Positions 39,853 through 51,640 of a stretch of DNA of 64,000 bases are shown piece after piece. This DNA comes from Flavobacterium humi (lineage in GTDB: Bacteria > Bacteroidota > Bacteroidia > Flavobacteriales > Flavobacteriaceae). Both the position numbers and the translations under genes were made by a program. The first letter of the stretch is position 1, and the number at the start of each line of letters is the position of its first letter. Below the pieces are notes generated by a model. The model was not told the origin of the DNA. It ran no database searches and was given only the letters and a program-made list of their open reading frames with translations. Location: NCBI RefSeq assembly GCF_004745595.1, contig NZ_SRLH01000004.1:310001-374000 (forward strand), in the 5' to 3' direction.

Positions 39853-40710
39853 ATGATTTCAGAAGCACAATTTCAGGAGGAATTACGTTCTATTATACAA
39901 AATGGCATTCGGGAAGACATCGGTCCCGGTGATTACAGCTCACTGGCCTGCATCCCGGATACAGAGCAGGGAAGGGCCAAACTTTTGGTCAAAGACGAAG
40001 GCATCATTGCCGGTGTGGCCTTTGCCGCTATGGTTTTCCAGGAAGTTGATCCCGGTTTAAAGGTGGAAACCTTCATCCGGGACGGGGAAAAAGTCCGTCA
40101 CGGAGATGTCGTATTCCACGTGTCGGGCAGTTCACAGTCCATCCTTAAGGCAGAGCGCCTTGTGCTTAATTCTATGCAGCGCATGAGCGCCATTGCGACT
40201 AAAACCAGGCATTATGTCGATTTGCTTGAAGGCACCCATACCAAAGTGCTCGATACCCGCAAAACAACTCCCGGCTTCCGTGCTGCCGAAAAATGGGCAG
40301 TAAAGATAGGTGGAGGCGAAAACCACCGTTTTGCCCTGTACGATATGGTAATGCTCAAAGACAACCATATCGATTTTGCAGGAGGCATCACTTTGGCTAT
40401 AGCCAAAACAAAACAATACCTGGCCGCGCACAACCTGGATTTAAAGATTATTGTAGAAGCCAGGAACCTTGCCGAGATTGAGGAAATCCTGCAATCCGAA
40501 GGCGTTTACCGCATCCTGATCGATAATTTCAATTTCGAGGATACCCGCAAGGCCGTAGCCATGATCGGTACCCGGTGCCTTACGGAATCTTCAGGCAATA
40601 TCAATGAGAAAACCATAAGGGATTATGCGCAATGCGGAGTTGACTACATCTCTTCCGGCGCCTTGACCCACTCCGTATACAATATGGACCTGAGTTTGAA
40701 AGCATTTTAG
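39853..40710 (+). CDS. nadC: Nicotinate-nucleotide pyrophosphorylase (carboxylating), quinolinate phosphoribosyltransferase
   Basis: NadC converts quinolinate and PRPP to nicotinate mononucleotide, CO2 and pyrophosphate in de novo NAD synthesis. The 285-residue length is normal. Conserved parts are ERLVLNSMQRMSAIATKTRHYVDLLEGT (about 99-126), VLDTRKTTPGFRAAEKWAVKIGGGENHRFALYDMVMLKDNHI (about 130-172; the arginine/lysine site and the KDNH motif) and SSGALTHS. The ATG at 39853 has a candidate operator dyad upstream. yihY begins 150 bp downstream on the same strand after a spacer of CTGAAA-type repeats. Confidence 0.95.
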   Translation: MISEAQFQEELRSIIQNGIREDIGPGDYSSLACIPDTEQGRAKLLVKDEGIIAGVAFAAMVFQEVDPGLKVETFIRDGEKVRHGDVVFHVSGSSQSILKAERLVLNSMQRMSAIATKTRHYVDLLEGTHTKVLDTRKTTPGFRAAEKWAVKIGGGENHRFALYDMVMLKDNHIDFAGGITLAIAKTKQYLAAHNLDLKIIVEARNLAEIEEILQSEGVYRILIDNFNFEDTRKAVAMIGTRCLTESSGNINEKTIRDYAQCGVDYISSGALTHSVYNMDLSLKAF

Positions 40711-40860
40711 GCAACAGGCTACAGATGGCAGGCTCCAGATGACAGCTTACAAATTTCAGAATTTCAGATTCAAGAAATAGATACCATCAAACCTGTCCTC
40801 TGCAATCTAAAACCCATCATCTGAAATCCGTAACCTGAAAATTGAAAACTGAAACTGAAT
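40711..40860 (+). repeat. CTGAAA-type degenerate repeat spacer between nadC and yihY
   Basis: The spacer is built of loosely repeated words: CAGGCTACAGATGGCAGGCTCCAGATGA at its start, TTTCAGAATTTCAGATTC, and CTGAAAATTGAAAACTGAAACTGAAT just before the yihY ATG. The last words are reverse complements of the TTTCAG repeats at 35141-35185. I see no gene or terminator here. Its function is unknown. Confidence 0.6.
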
Positions 40861-41808
40861 ATGAGTAAAGAAATAGAGGATATACTAAGAAAAATCCCAT
40901 TGGTACGACAGCTGGTGGTTATCCTGCAGAATATCAAGTTGCCCAGGCTTGCCGGAGTCTCTTTGTACGACCTGATCGAGTTTTATATCGATGGGATAGT
41001 CCGTGGTGCCATAGCCTACAGGGCAGCTGCCATTGCCTTTAGTTTCTTTATGGCATTGTTCCCTTTTGCACTGTTCATCTTAAACCTTATCCCATATATC
41101 CCTATTGAGAATTTCCAGGAAGACTTCCTCGGTTTTGTCCAGGAAAACGTACCGCCCACCACTTTTGATGCCATAGCGAACATTATCAATGATATCCTGC
41201 ACAATAGTCACTCAGGCTTATTGTCTACAGGGGTCATCCTTTCCGTTTTTTTAATGACAAACGGCGTAAATGCGGTTATGAGCGGCTTTGAAACCTCCCA
41301 TCATATCGTAGAGAAGAGGGCCTATTTCAGGCAGTATTTCGTAGCGCTTTTCATTTCGCTGCTGCTTACCTTCAACTTGCTTATTACCGTAGCAACCATC
41401 GTTGTATTTGAAGTATTCATCCAAAAGACAATCATACAGGATGTGCTTTCCAGCCGTATTTCGGACAAGATTTCCCTAATTGAGTTCGGCAGGTATATTT
41501 TCCTGGTCATCATGATCCTGTTATCCACGGCCATCCTATTCAAATTCGGGATACGGCAAACGAAAAAGCGTGCTTTTATTTCCGTCGGGACGGTTTTTAC
41601 CACAATCCTGATTATCGTATCTTCCTATTTCTTTGGTATTTGGGTTGTGAAGTTCTCAAAATACAACGAATTGTACGGTTCGATAGGAACTTTATTGATT
41701 GTTATGTTCTATCTTTGGATCAATTGTATGGTGCTGCTGCTGGGTTTCGAACTTGATGCTTCAATCTACAGGCTCAAGCACCATCCTACTAAAAACCCTC
41801 ATCTATAA
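40861..41808 (+). CDS. YihY/BrkB-family inner-membrane protein
   Basis: The 315-residue protein has the YihY/virulence-factor BrkB layout. An N-terminal amphipathic region (about 1-60) leads to six or seven spans: AIAYRAAAIAFSFFMALFPFALFIL near 52-76, ILSVFLMTNGVNAVMSGFETSHHIV, and LIVMFYLWINCMVLLLGFELDASIY near 279-303. The motifs RAAAIAFS and FELDA are typical. The family was once miscalled ribonuclease BN; E. coli YihY is not a tRNA nuclease. It sits between nadC and DUF2147 (3-bp gap to the latter), a familiar flavobacterial order. Function unknown. Confidence 0.9.
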   Translation: MSKEIEDILRKIPLVRQLVVILQNIKLPRLAGVSLYDLIEFYIDGIVRGAIAYRAAAIAFSFFMALFPFALFILNLIPYIPIENFQEDFLGFVQENVPPTTFDAIANIINDILHNSHSGLLSTGVILSVFLMTNGVNAVMSGFETSHHIVEKRAYFRQYFVALFISLLLTFNLLITVATIVVFEVFIQKTIIQDVLSSRISDKISLIEFGRYIFLVIMILLSTAILFKFGIRQTKKRAFISVGTVFTTILIIVSSYFFGIWVVKFSKYNELYGSIGTLLIVMFYLWINCMVLLLGFELDASIYRLKHHPTKNPHL

Positions 41809-41811
41809 TTT

Positions 41812-42234
41812 ATGAAGAAACTTGTTTTACTGATGCTTTTTTTGGGAAGCATCCAACTCAACGCCCAAACTGTTTTAGGCAAATGGAAAACCATTGATGA
41901 TGCTACCGGACAACCTAAATCCATTATTGAGATTTATGAAAAAGATGGTAAGATCTATGGTAAGATCGTAGAACTCCTCAATCCGGCCAAACGCAACAGT
42001 ACCTGTTTAAAATGTACAGGAGAAGATAAGAACAAACCTATTTTAGGCCTGACAATCATCAAAGGACTTTCTAAAGACGACGACGAATACAACGGCGGTA
42101 AGATATTGGACCCGGAATCCGGGACGCTATACAAATGCATCATCAAGTTGAACGGAAAAGACAAGCTTGAGGTTCGCGGTTATGTTGGTTTTTCCTTAAT
42201 TGGCCGTTCCCAGACATGGTTGCGCGTTAAATAA
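41812..42234 (+). CDS. DUF2147 family periplasmic protein
   Basis: The 140-residue protein has a signal peptide (MKKLVLLMLFLGSIQLNAQT; cleavage after NAQ) and a DUF2147 beta-barrel-like domain. That domain shows LGKWKTIDDATGQPKSIIEIYEKDGKIYGKIVELL near 22-56, GLTIIKGLSKDDDEYNGGKILDPESGTLYKCIIKL and LEVRGYVGFSLIGRSQTW. Periplasmic or outer-membrane localisation is predicted. It follows yihY by 3 bp and precedes priA by 12 bp, so all three are likely co-transcribed. No biochemical role is known. Confidence 0.92.
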   Translation: MKKLVLLMLFLGSIQLNAQTVLGKWKTIDDATGQPKSIIEIYEKDGKIYGKIVELLNPAKRNSTCLKCTGEDKNKPILGLTIIKGLSKDDDEYNGGKILDPESGTLYKCIIKLNGKDKLEVRGYVGFSLIGRSQTWLRVK

Positions 42235-42246
42235 TAAGGATTCCTG

Positions 42247-44697
42247 ATGCCGTTCTTTGTAGAAGTCATTTTGCCCATCGCTTTACCTCAAACCTTTACA
42301 TACAGGGTTTCCGAAGCTGAATTCCACTACCTGAAACCCGGGATGAGGATTGCGGTTCCTTTTGGCAAAAGTAAATTCTACACAGGGCTGGCCGCCCAAT
42401 TGCACCACAACGAACCTTCCTTATACGAAGCAAGGGAAATCCATCAGATCATTGATGAAAAGCCCATTGTAACCGAAATCCAGCTCCGGCACTGGGAATG
42501 GATCGCTTCCTATTATATGTGTACCATAGGAGAAGTCTTCCGGAGCGCTTTGCCTTCAGCCCTGATGCTGGAGAGCGAAACAGTCATTTCCGCCGTCAAG
42601 TCTTATATAGTTGGTGAAGCATCGCTTTCGGATGATGAATACCTGATCCTCGAAGCACTCAGCCAGCAGAGCTCCCTCAAAATGCAGGAAGTAGCTGTCA
42701 TTTTAGGCAAGAAGAATGTGTTCCAGGTAATCCAGTCCTTATTGGCAAAGAATGCGATTTCGCTCCAGGAGGAAATGGTAGAGGAGTATAAACCCAAACT
42801 GGTGCGCTACATCCGGTTGTTCCCGGAATTCAATTCCAATGAAAAACTGGAAGAATTGCTCCTGATCCTTAAAAATGCCCAAAAGCAAAAGGAAGTGGTT
42901 TTGGCTTATTTCCAATTGCAGGCTTCCGAAAGAAAACCGGTCTCGGTAAAAAAGCTCTCGGAATTTTCAGGAACTACGCCTGCAGTTATCAAAGCCTTGA
43001 TAGACAAAGAAATATTTGAAGAATATTATATCCAGGAAGACCGGGTTTCTTTTGCTGATTCCGAAAAAGAAGCGGTACGGCTTAATGAATCCCAAACCCA
43101 GGCTTTCCAGGAAATAGAGTCGGTTTTCACGCAAAAGGAAGTATGCCTGCTGCACGGTGTCACGGCTTCGGGAAAAACAGAAGTCTATATTCGGCTTATT
43201 GAAGATTTCCTAAAGCAAGAAAAGCAAATCCTGTACCTTTTGCCTGAAATTGCCCTGACTACGCAACTGGTATCACGGCTGACACAATATTTTGGTAATA
43301 AAGTTGCTGTCTTCCATTCTAAATACAACAATAACGAACGCGTTGAGGTCTGGAACCAGGTCTTGAACTGTTCCGAAAAGGCCCAGATTGTGATCGGCGC
43401 ACGCTCGGCATTGTTTTTGCCTTTCCGGAGCCTGAGTTTCATTGTTATTGATGAAGAACACGAAGCCACCTTCAAGCAAACAGATCCTGCACCGCGCTAC
43501 CATGCCCGGGATGCGGCTATTGTGCTGGCTAATTTCCATAAAGCGAAGGTTTTATTAGGCTCGGCCACCCCAAGTATTGAAACCTATTTTAATGCTTGCA
43601 GTGGAAAATATGGGTTGGTAGAACTGCACCGCCGTTTTGGGAATGCCGTCCTTCCAGACATCCAACTTGTTGACCTGAAGGATAGTTATTTCCGTAAAAA
43701 GATGAACGGCCACTTTAGCCTGTCCTTAATTGAAGCTATCGCCGAAGCCTTGTCCAATGGCGAACAGGTTATTTTATTTCAAAACAGGCGGGGTTATTCG
43801 CCCGTTATCGAATGCATGACTTGCGGGCACGTTCCCCAATGCGCGCAATGCGATGTGAGCCTCACGTACCATAAATACAAAAACCAGCTGCGTTGCCATT
43901 ATTGCGGGTATAGTATGGCAAAACCAAACAGTTGCCATGCCTGCTCCAGTATCGACCTTACGTCAAAAGGCTTCGGCACCGAGCAAATCGAATTGGAACT
44001 CAAAGCACTTTTTCCGGAAAAAGAAATAGCCCGTATGGACCAGGATACGACCCGAGGCAAATATGCTTTCGAGAAACTAATTGACAGTTTCAAGAACCGG
44101 GAGATAGATATATTGGTAGGAACCCAGATGCTGGCTAAAGGATTGGACTTTGATAATGTTTCCCTAGTAGGGATCCTCAATGCTGATTCCATGCTTTATT
44201 TTCCGGATTTCCGCGCTTTTGAACGCAGTTACCAGATGATGACACAGGTTTCCGGTCGGGCAGGACGTTCGGACAGGAAAGGAAAAGTAATTATCCAGAC
44301 GTATAACCCGGATCACAATACCATCCAGCAGGTAACCAATAATGATTACCAGTCGATGTATAAGGAGCAGTTGTACGAACGGAAAATATATTTCTATCCT
44401 CCTTATTATAAATTGATTAAGCTAACGCTGAAGCATAAGGACTTTGAGAAATTAAAAGAAAGTTCCCAATGGTTGTACCAGGTATTGAAACAGCAATTCG
44501 ACATTCCCGTTTTAGGCCCGGAAGAACCTCCGGTAGGCCGCATACGAAACGAATTCATCAGGACCATACTGATAAAAATCCCGCAGGAAAAGTCATTGGC
44601 GGGCACAAAAAAAACTATCCAAAAGATATTGAATAGTTTTGAGGCTGTTTCACAATTCAGGGCCGTTAAGGTGGCGGTGAATGTTGATTTTTATTAA
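42247..44697 (+). CDS. priA: Primosomal protein N' (replication-restart helicase)
   Basis: PriA is a 3'-5' DNA helicase that reloads the replisome at stalled forks. The 816-residue protein has an N-terminal DNA-binding domain (VEVILPIALPQTFTYRV), a winged-helix-like region, Walker A GVTASGKT (304-311), Walker B/DEAH variant VIDEEHEATFKQ (about 401-412) and later helicase motifs (GSATPSIETY, LAKGLDFDNVSLVGILNAD, QVSGRAGRS). The zinc-binding loop CMTCGHVPQCAQC ... CHYCGYSMAKPNSCHACSS has all eight cysteines. It ends in a 4-bp overlap with the convergent LytTR gene (stop codons share TTAA). Confidence 0.97.
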   Translation: MPFFVEVILPIALPQTFTYRVSEAEFHYLKPGMRIAVPFGKSKFYTGLAAQLHHNEPSLYEAREIHQIIDEKPIVTEIQLRHWEWIASYYMCTIGEVFRSALPSALMLESETVISAVKSYIVGEASLSDDEYLILEALSQQSSLKMQEVAVILGKKNVFQVIQSLLAKNAISLQEEMVEEYKPKLVRYIRLFPEFNSNEKLEELLLILKNAQKQKEVVLAYFQLQASERKPVSVKKLSEFSGTTPAVIKALIDKEIFEEYYIQEDRVSFADSEKEAVRLNESQTQAFQEIESVFTQKEVCLLHGVTASGKTEVYIRLIEDFLKQEKQILYLLPEIALTTQLVSRLTQYFGNKVAVFHSKYNNNERVEVWNQVLNCSEKAQIVIGARSALFLPFRSLSFIVIDEEHEATFKQTDPAPRYHARDAAIVLANFHKAKVLLGSATPSIETYFNACSGKYGLVELHRRFGNAVLPDIQLVDLKDSYFRKKMNGHFSLSLIEAIAEALSNGEQVILFQNRRGYSPVIECMTCGHVPQCAQCDVSLTYHKYKNQLRCHYCGYSMAKPNSCHACSSIDLTSKGFGTEQIELELKALFPEKEIARMDQDTTRGKYAFEKLIDSFKNREIDILVGTQMLAKGLDFDNVSLVGILNADSMLYFPDFRAFERSYQMMTQVSGRAGRSDRKGKVIIQTYNPDHNTIQQVTNNDYQSMYKEQLYERKIYFYPPYYKLIKLTLKHKDFEKLKESSQWLYQVLKQQFDIPVLGPEEPPVGRIRNEFIRTILIKIPQEKSLAGTKKTIQKILNSFEAVSQFRAVKVAVNVDFY

Positions 44698-45386
44698 GAA
44701 TCCAGAGCTTTGACCAAATCTTCTTTTTTGTTGCGGCTCAACGGGATTTTGGTAACGCCGATTTCAGCAAATTTACTGTTAAACTTCTCAATCTTATCTA
44801 TATTGATAATGAATGACTTATGGACACGGATGAATTTTTCCTTTGACAGGTCTTTTTCAAATGACTTCATGGTGGAAAGCACTAAATGACTGTCATCTTC
44901 CGTAACGATTTTTACATAGTCGCCATAGGCTTCGATCCATTTTATTTTTGAGGTATAAATCTTAAGTTTTTTCAGGTTGCTTTTAATGAAGATATGTTCT
45001 CCTTCTTCCTCCAGGTTGTCTTTGCGAAGCTGGTACATATCCATGGCGCGCTTTATCGCTGCAGTAAAACGCTCTTTTGTAATAGGTTTTTGCAGGTAAT
45101 CAGTGGCATCATAGTCAAAAGCTTTTACGGCATATTCGGCTTTTGCGGTGATGAAAATGATTTGGGGTTTGTCTTTTAGTCCGTCAAGTAGGTTAAATCC
45201 GTTAATTACAGGCATTTCGATGTCTAAAAATAACAAATCAACTTGTTTCGTGGCTAAACAATTTTTAGTCTCAACGGCATTTGAAAATTCGCCGACTAAA
45301 GATAGGTTGGGATGAGCATCTACTAATTTTGTTACCAAAATTCTTTGGATAGAGCTATCATCAACAACGATACAGTTCAACTTCAT
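44694..45386 (-). CDS. LytTR-family response regulator
   Basis: The 230-residue protein has a receiver domain (1-120) with the phosphoacceptor Asp55 in LLFLDIEMPVINGF, acidic pair VVDDSS near 8-12, and the conserved ITAKAEYAVKAFDYDATDYLQKP. A LytTR DNA-binding domain follows (about 135-230: IFIKSNLKKLKIYTSKIKWIEAYGDYVKIVTED, VHKSFIINIDKIEKF). The start is the ATG at 45386 (MKLNCIVVDD); the extension upstream in frame has no family match. Its sensor kinase is not next to it. It converges with priA. Confidence 0.93.
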   Translation of the reverse strand: MKLNCIVVDDSSIQRILVTKLVDAHPNLSLVGEFSNAVETKNCLATKQVDLLFLDIEMPVINGFNLLDGLKDKPQIIFITAKAEYAVKAFDYDATDYLQKPITKERFTAAIKRAMDMYQLRKDNLEEEGEHIFIKSNLKKLKIYTSKIKWIEAYGDYVKIVTEDDSHLVLSTMKSFEKDLSKEKFIRVHKSFIINIDKIEKFNSKFAEIGVTKIPLSRNKKEDLVKALDS

Positions 45387-45492
45387 AAGCGTCAATTTAA
45401 TAGATTGGTGTGATAAAAATAACTTTTTTTTATTTAAGTACCAAATTTTTTTTGCCAAAATATTAAATTTCATCGATTAATTAGTATTTGAG

Positions 45493-45523
45493 TTTGTGTA
45501 TTCAAATAAAAGGATTACTTTTG
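45493..45523 (+). promoter_or_regulatory. Promoter of the rpsF-rpsR-rplI operon
   Basis: TTTG (45493-45496), a 19-nt spacer and TACTTTTG (45516-45523) match the Bacteroidota consensus exactly, 34 bp before the rpsF ATG. A strong promoter is expected for ribosomal protein genes. Confidence 0.85.
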
Positions 45524-45556
45524 CACCCATATTTTTAACAAATAAAATTTATTATT

Positions 45557-45898
45557 ATGAATCATTATGAAACTGTTTTCATCTTGAATCCCGTTTTATC
45601 TGAACAACAGGTAAAGGAAACAGTAAGCAAATTTGAAGATTACTTAACTTCAAAAGGTGCTACGATGGTATCCAAAGAGGATTGGGGCTTGAAAAAAATG
45701 GCTTACGAAATTCAAAACAAGAAAAGTGGTTTTTACCATTTATTTGAATTTACCGTTCCAGGTGAAGTGTTAATTGGTTTTGAAACTGAATTTAGACGTG
45801 ACGAGCGTGTAATGCGTTTCTTGACTGTAAGTTTAGACAAACATGCTATCTCTTGGGCTGAAAGAAGAAGAACAAAATTAAAAGCAACTAAAGCGTAA
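45557..45898 (+). CDS. rpsF: 30S ribosomal protein S6
   Basis: S6 (113 residues) binds 16S rRNA with S18 in the platform of the 30S subunit. Sequence [64 protein letters not shown] is typical; [20 protein letters not shown] closes it. Its promoter at 45493-45523 is nearly ideal. rpsR follows after 5 bp. An ssb gene, which sits here in many bacteria, is absent, as is usual in Bacteroidota. Confidence 0.98.
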   Translation: MNHYETVFILNPVLSEQQVKETVSKFEDYLTSKGATMVSKEDWGLKKMAYEIQNKKSGFYHLFEFTVPGEVLIGFETEFRRDERVMRFLTVSLDKHAISWAERRRTKLKATKA

Positions 45899-45903
45899 TC
45901 ATC

Positions 45904-46200
45904 ATGTCAACATTACAACAATCTGCTTCAGGAAAAAAAGACGGGGATATCAGATATTTAACGCCTTTGAACATTGATACTAACAAAACGAAAAAATATT
46001 GCCGTTTTAAAAAATCAGGTATCAAATATATCGATTATAAAGATGCTGATTTCTTATTGAAATTCGTAAATGAGCAAGGTAAAATCTTACCTCGTCGTTT
46101 AACGGGTACATCTTTGAAATACCAAAGAAAAGTGTCTGTAGCTGTAAAAAGAGCTCGTCACTTAGCTTTAATGCCATATGTGGCGGATTTACTAAAATAA
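45904..46200 (+). CDS. rpsR: 30S ribosomal protein S18
   Basis: The 98-residue S18 contains the family core [13 protein letters not shown] start ([81 protein letters not shown]). It binds 16S rRNA together with S6. A cysteine after the KKY stretch recalls the zinc-type S18 paralogues, but only one such residue is visible. A 69-bp gap separates it from rplI. Confidence 0.98.
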   Translation: MSTLQQSASGKKDGDIRYLTPLNIDTNKTKKYCRFKKSGIKYIDYKDADFLLKFVNEQGKILPRRLTGTSLKYQRKVSVAVKRARHLALMPYVADLLK

Positions 46201-46269
46201 TTTATTAAATAACAGTTGTTGCTTCGTTAACGTCGGAGCTAACTTCTAAAAAATACAAAGGACAACAAC

Positions 46270-46713
46270 ATGGAACTTATTTTAAAACAAGACGTTCAAA
46301 ATTTAGGATTTAAAGACGATGTGGTATCTGTTAAACCAGGTTACGGTCGTAACTTCTTAATTCCTCAGGGATTTGCTATTTTGGCTACTCCATCTGCTAA
46401 AAAAGTTTTAGCTGAAAACTTAAAACAAAAAGCGCACAAAGAAGCTAAAGTAGTTGCTGATGCAAAAGCGGTAGCAGAAGCTTTAAAAGCGTTGGATATC
46501 AAAATTACTGCAAAAGCAGGTGGTGAAAAACTATTTGGTTCTGTAACAAATGCTGATATCGCTGAAGTTTTAGAGAAAAACGGTCAGGCTATCGACAAAA
46601 AATTCATCACTTCAGGTATCGTGAAAAGAACTGGAAAATATTCTGCTTCTGTTCGTTTGCACCGTGATGTAATTGTAGACTTACCTTACGAAATCGTTGC
46701 TGAGCAAGCATAA
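46270..46713 (+). CDS. rplI: 50S ribosomal protein L9
   Basis: The 147-residue L9 shows the N-terminal rRNA-binding domain MELILKQDVQNLGFKDDVVSVKPGYGRNFLIPQGFAILA, a long helix (residues 42-75), and a C-terminal domain with GGEKLFGSVTNADIAEVL. The PGYGRNFLIPxGxA signature is intact. It is the last gene of the operon and is followed by a terminator. Confidence 0.98.
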   Translation: MELILKQDVQNLGFKDDVVSVKPGYGRNFLIPQGFAILATPSAKKVLAENLKQKAHKEAKVVADAKAVAEALKALDIKITAKAGGEKLFGSVTNADIAEVLEKNGQAIDKKFITSGIVKRTGKYSASVRLHRDVIVDLPYEIVAEQA

Positions 46714-46730
46714 TTTTCAACAAGTATACA

Positions 46731-46764
46731 AAAGGCCTTCTCCTAAAGAGAGGGCTTTTTTTTT
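46731..46764 (+). terminator. Rho-independent terminator of the rpsF operon
   Basis: AAAGGCCTTCTC (46731-46742), loop CTAAA and GAGAGGGCTTTTTTTTT form a stem of about 10 pairs with two G-U pairs and a long T run. It lies about 18 bp after the rplI stop. Confidence 0.8.
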
Positions 46765-46818
46765 AAAGTAAACCAGGATGGCTTTTTCCTCCGGATAATG
46801 CCCGGGAACTCATTGGAT

Positions 46819-47292
46819 ATGAAATACAAAAGACTTACAAAAGAACAATTCGAATCTTTGAATGAAGAGTTTGCTAATTTTTTAGCTACGCAGTCTATCG
46901 ATAAAAAAGAATGGGACGAAATCAAGGCCAACAAGCCTGAGGTTGCGGAACAGGAACTTGATGTTTTTTCAGATTTGATATGGGAAGGCGTTTTGAATAA
47001 CACCCAGTTTTTAGAGCATTTCTCCAAAAACCATATTTTCCTGTTTCATACTCAGGAGAAAATGATACAATCCATCGTGCTGAAATCCCTGCTTGCCGAA
47101 ATTGACCTGATGACGGTTGAAGGGCTGCAATGGTTAAGCGATAATATGTTTACGGACAATGTGGAAATACATTTGGGTAAAAAGGAATATGAAGAGGAGC
47201 GGAACACGGCTATTTTCGATTTGATCACGCAAGGTTCCATTTTAAGCGACGGACAGTTGTATATTCAGATAAATGGGGTGATTCAACGATAA
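46819..47292 (+). CDS. DUF6495 family protein
   Basis: The 157-residue cytoplasmic protein begins MKYKRLTKEQFESLNEEFANFLATQSIDKKEWDEIK and fits the DUF6495 family, found in many Flavobacteriia next to rplI. The frame also opens 7 codons earlier (46798) but the family start is the ATG at 46819. The rest is helical and acidic (EQELDVFSDLIWEGVLNNTQFLEHFSKNH). No function is known. It sits between rplI and ligA, a conserved order in these bacteria from memory. Confidence 0.87.
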   Translation: MKYKRLTKEQFESLNEEFANFLATQSIDKKEWDEIKANKPEVAEQELDVFSDLIWEGVLNNTQFLEHFSKNHIFLFHTQEKMIQSIVLKSLLAEIDLMTVEGLQWLSDNMFTDNVEIHLGKKEYEEERNTAIFDLITQGSILSDGQLYIQINGVIQR

Positions 47293-47348
47293 TTTAGGAT
47301 ATAAAATTCAATTAAATTGGTTATTTTAGTACTCAAAATCTAGAATAG

Positions 47349-50031
<2,683 letters not shown>

Positions 50032-50041
50032 AACCAAAACA

Positions 50042-50728
50042 ATGGAAAATAATAAACCCGATAAAAGAATGGATGATGTCAAGATTCTGCTCATATTATT
50101 TTTCACAATAGGGTTAGCAGAGGTGATTGCCGAATTATTTGTAAACAAAACATTCGTTTATTTATTAAAACCGCTGATTATCCCAACATTGGCGGCCATT
50201 TACTGGAAAAAATCAAAACAAAAGAGCTACTATTTCCTAGTAGCCCTATTTTTTGCCTTTTTGGCTAATATCTTTTTTGTCCGGACAGACTTCAACTCGA
50301 TTATGGCGGGTGCCTTTTTTTACCTGCTGTACAGGATTTTGGTTATTTACCTGGTTGTTAGGATGATAGGAATAGGGAATTACCTGCCTGTTTTTTTGGG
50401 AAGCATTCCCTTCCTGACCGTTTTTTCGTATATCGGATGCCTGACCATGGATGAATTGGGGAATGCATTATTCATTTACATCATACAGGTTCTGATTATG
50501 AGCTTTTTAGGCGGATTTTCAGTAGCGAATTATATGATCGATGACAGCAGGACAAACTTTTGGCTTTTCTTGAGCAGTTTGCTGTTCTCTATCATACAGA
50601 TCATACTGATCCTCAAAATTTATTACATTTCCGTATACATCTTCCAGCCAATGGCTATGGTTTTGTATATTTTCGGGCAATATGCCTTGTATAAATTTAT
50701 GATTCTTTCCGAAGAAGGGGTTAAATGA
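50042..50728 (+). CDS. YhhN-like membrane protein, paralogue 2
   Basis: The 228-residue protein has a basic N-terminus and eight spans (about 13-28, 34-48, 60-78, 85-100, 108-128, 142-158, 166-186 and 198-218). It shows LLKPLIIPTLAAIYW near 39-53, which parallels LAKPVIAPAIFFHY in the first copy, so the two are likely a tandem duplication with strong divergence. The same activity caveat applies. It ends 8 bp inside the converging 5'-nucleotidase gene. Confidence 0.62.
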   Translation: MENNKPDKRMDDVKILLILFFTIGLAEVIAELFVNKTFVYLLKPLIIPTLAAIYWKKSKQKSYYFLVALFFAFLANIFFVRTDFNSIMAGAFFYLLYRILVIYLVVRMIGIGNYLPVFLGSIPFLTVFSYIGCLTMDELGNALFIYIIQVLIMSFLGGFSVANYMIDDSRTNFWLFLSSLLFSIIQIILILKIYYISVYIFQPMAMVLYIFGQYALYKFMILSEEGVK

Positions 50729-51635
50729 TGATTTTTTTCCCGCCTGAAGTCACGTTGTTTTTGCTGTCAAGGTAAAAATCGATTCGGCCCATGTTTATAC
50801 CGTAACAACCTACCTGGTTTACCAACACTTCATTGCCATCGATGTTTTTCTCAATAACCGGCTTGTCCAGAAAGGTATGTGTGTGGCCACCGATAATCAA
50901 ATCGATATTTTTTGTTTTTCGGGCTACATTGATATCCGAAACTTTGTCAGGATCATTTTTATAATTGAAACCCAAGTGTGACAAACAAATGACAATATCA
51001 CATTTTTTCTCCTCTTTCAAGATGCGGGACATGTCTTGCGCAATCTCGATCGGGTCATTGTATTTGGTCTCCCGGTATAATTTTTTGTCCACAAGTCCTT
51101 GAAGTTCAATTCCCAACCCGAAAACACCTATTTTGATGCCGCCTTTGTTGAAAATTTTATAAGGCTCCACATGCGTGTACAGCACCGTATTCATAAAGTT
51201 ATAATTCGCATTGACGAACTCAAAATTGGCGTGTGGCATCTGTGCCAGCAAACCTTCAACACCATTGTCGAAATCGTGGTTCCCGATAGTGGCCAGGTCA
51301 TACTTCATCATGCTCATCAGTTTCATTTCCAATTCGCCACCATAGTAATTGAAATAAGGCGTTCCCTGAAAAATATCACCGGCATCCAAAAGCAGGACAT
51401 TGGCTTCTTCTTTACGGATCTGCTCAATAATGGCGGCACGGCGTGCAACACCTCCCTGATTAGGGTTTTTCGGATCGGTTGCAGGAAAAGGGTCAATATG
51501 GCTATGGACGTCATTCGTATGCAGAATGGTCACTTTTCGTACTTCTTCAGTGGTAAAACTGCTTAAAGATAATCCCCCAAGAGTTAATAAGGTGGAGCTG
51601 GCTGCCGTTTTTTGTATAAAGTATCTTCTTTTCAT
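50721..51635 (-). CDS. 5'-nucleotidase catalytic (metallophosphatase) domain protein with Tat-like signal
   Basis: The 304-residue protein starts MKRRYFIQKTAASSTLLTLG, a twin-arginine-type signal (KRRYFIQ plus a moderately hydrophobic region). The calcineurin-like metallophosphatase motifs are intact: HTNDVHSHIDPFP (about 39-51), LDAGDIFQG, IGNHDFDNG, LSHLGFNY and GGHTHTF. It lacks the C-terminal substrate-binding domain, which is encoded by the gene immediately upstream (start 5 bp away). Together they should form one periplasmic nucleotidase. Confidence 0.92.
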   Translation of the reverse strand: MKRRYFIQKTAASSTLLTLGGLSLSSFTTEEVRKVTILHTNDVHSHIDPFPATDPKNPNQGGVARRAAIIEQIRKEEANVLLLDAGDIFQGTPYFNYYGGELEMKLMSMMKYDLATIGNHDFDNGVEGLLAQMPHANFEFVNANYNFMNTVLYTHVEPYKIFNKGGIKIGVFGLGIELQGLVDKKLYRETKYNDPIEIAQDMSRILKEEKKCDIVICLSHLGFNYKNDPDKVSDINVARKTKNIDLIIGGHTHTFLDKPVIEKNIDGNEVLVNQVGCYGINMGRIDFYLDSKNNVTSGGKKIII

Positions 51636-51640
51636 GGTTC

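Noticed and set aside
45387..45473. N-terminal extension of the LytTR regulator
   Set aside because: Receiver domains begin directly at MKLNCIVVDD; the extra 29 residues have no match and are AT-rich leader.
46201..46269. tRNA or attenuator between rpsR and rplI
   Set aside because: No cloverleaf or convincing stem-loop is seen in this 69-bp gap; no tRNA or rRNA gene was found anywhere in the window.
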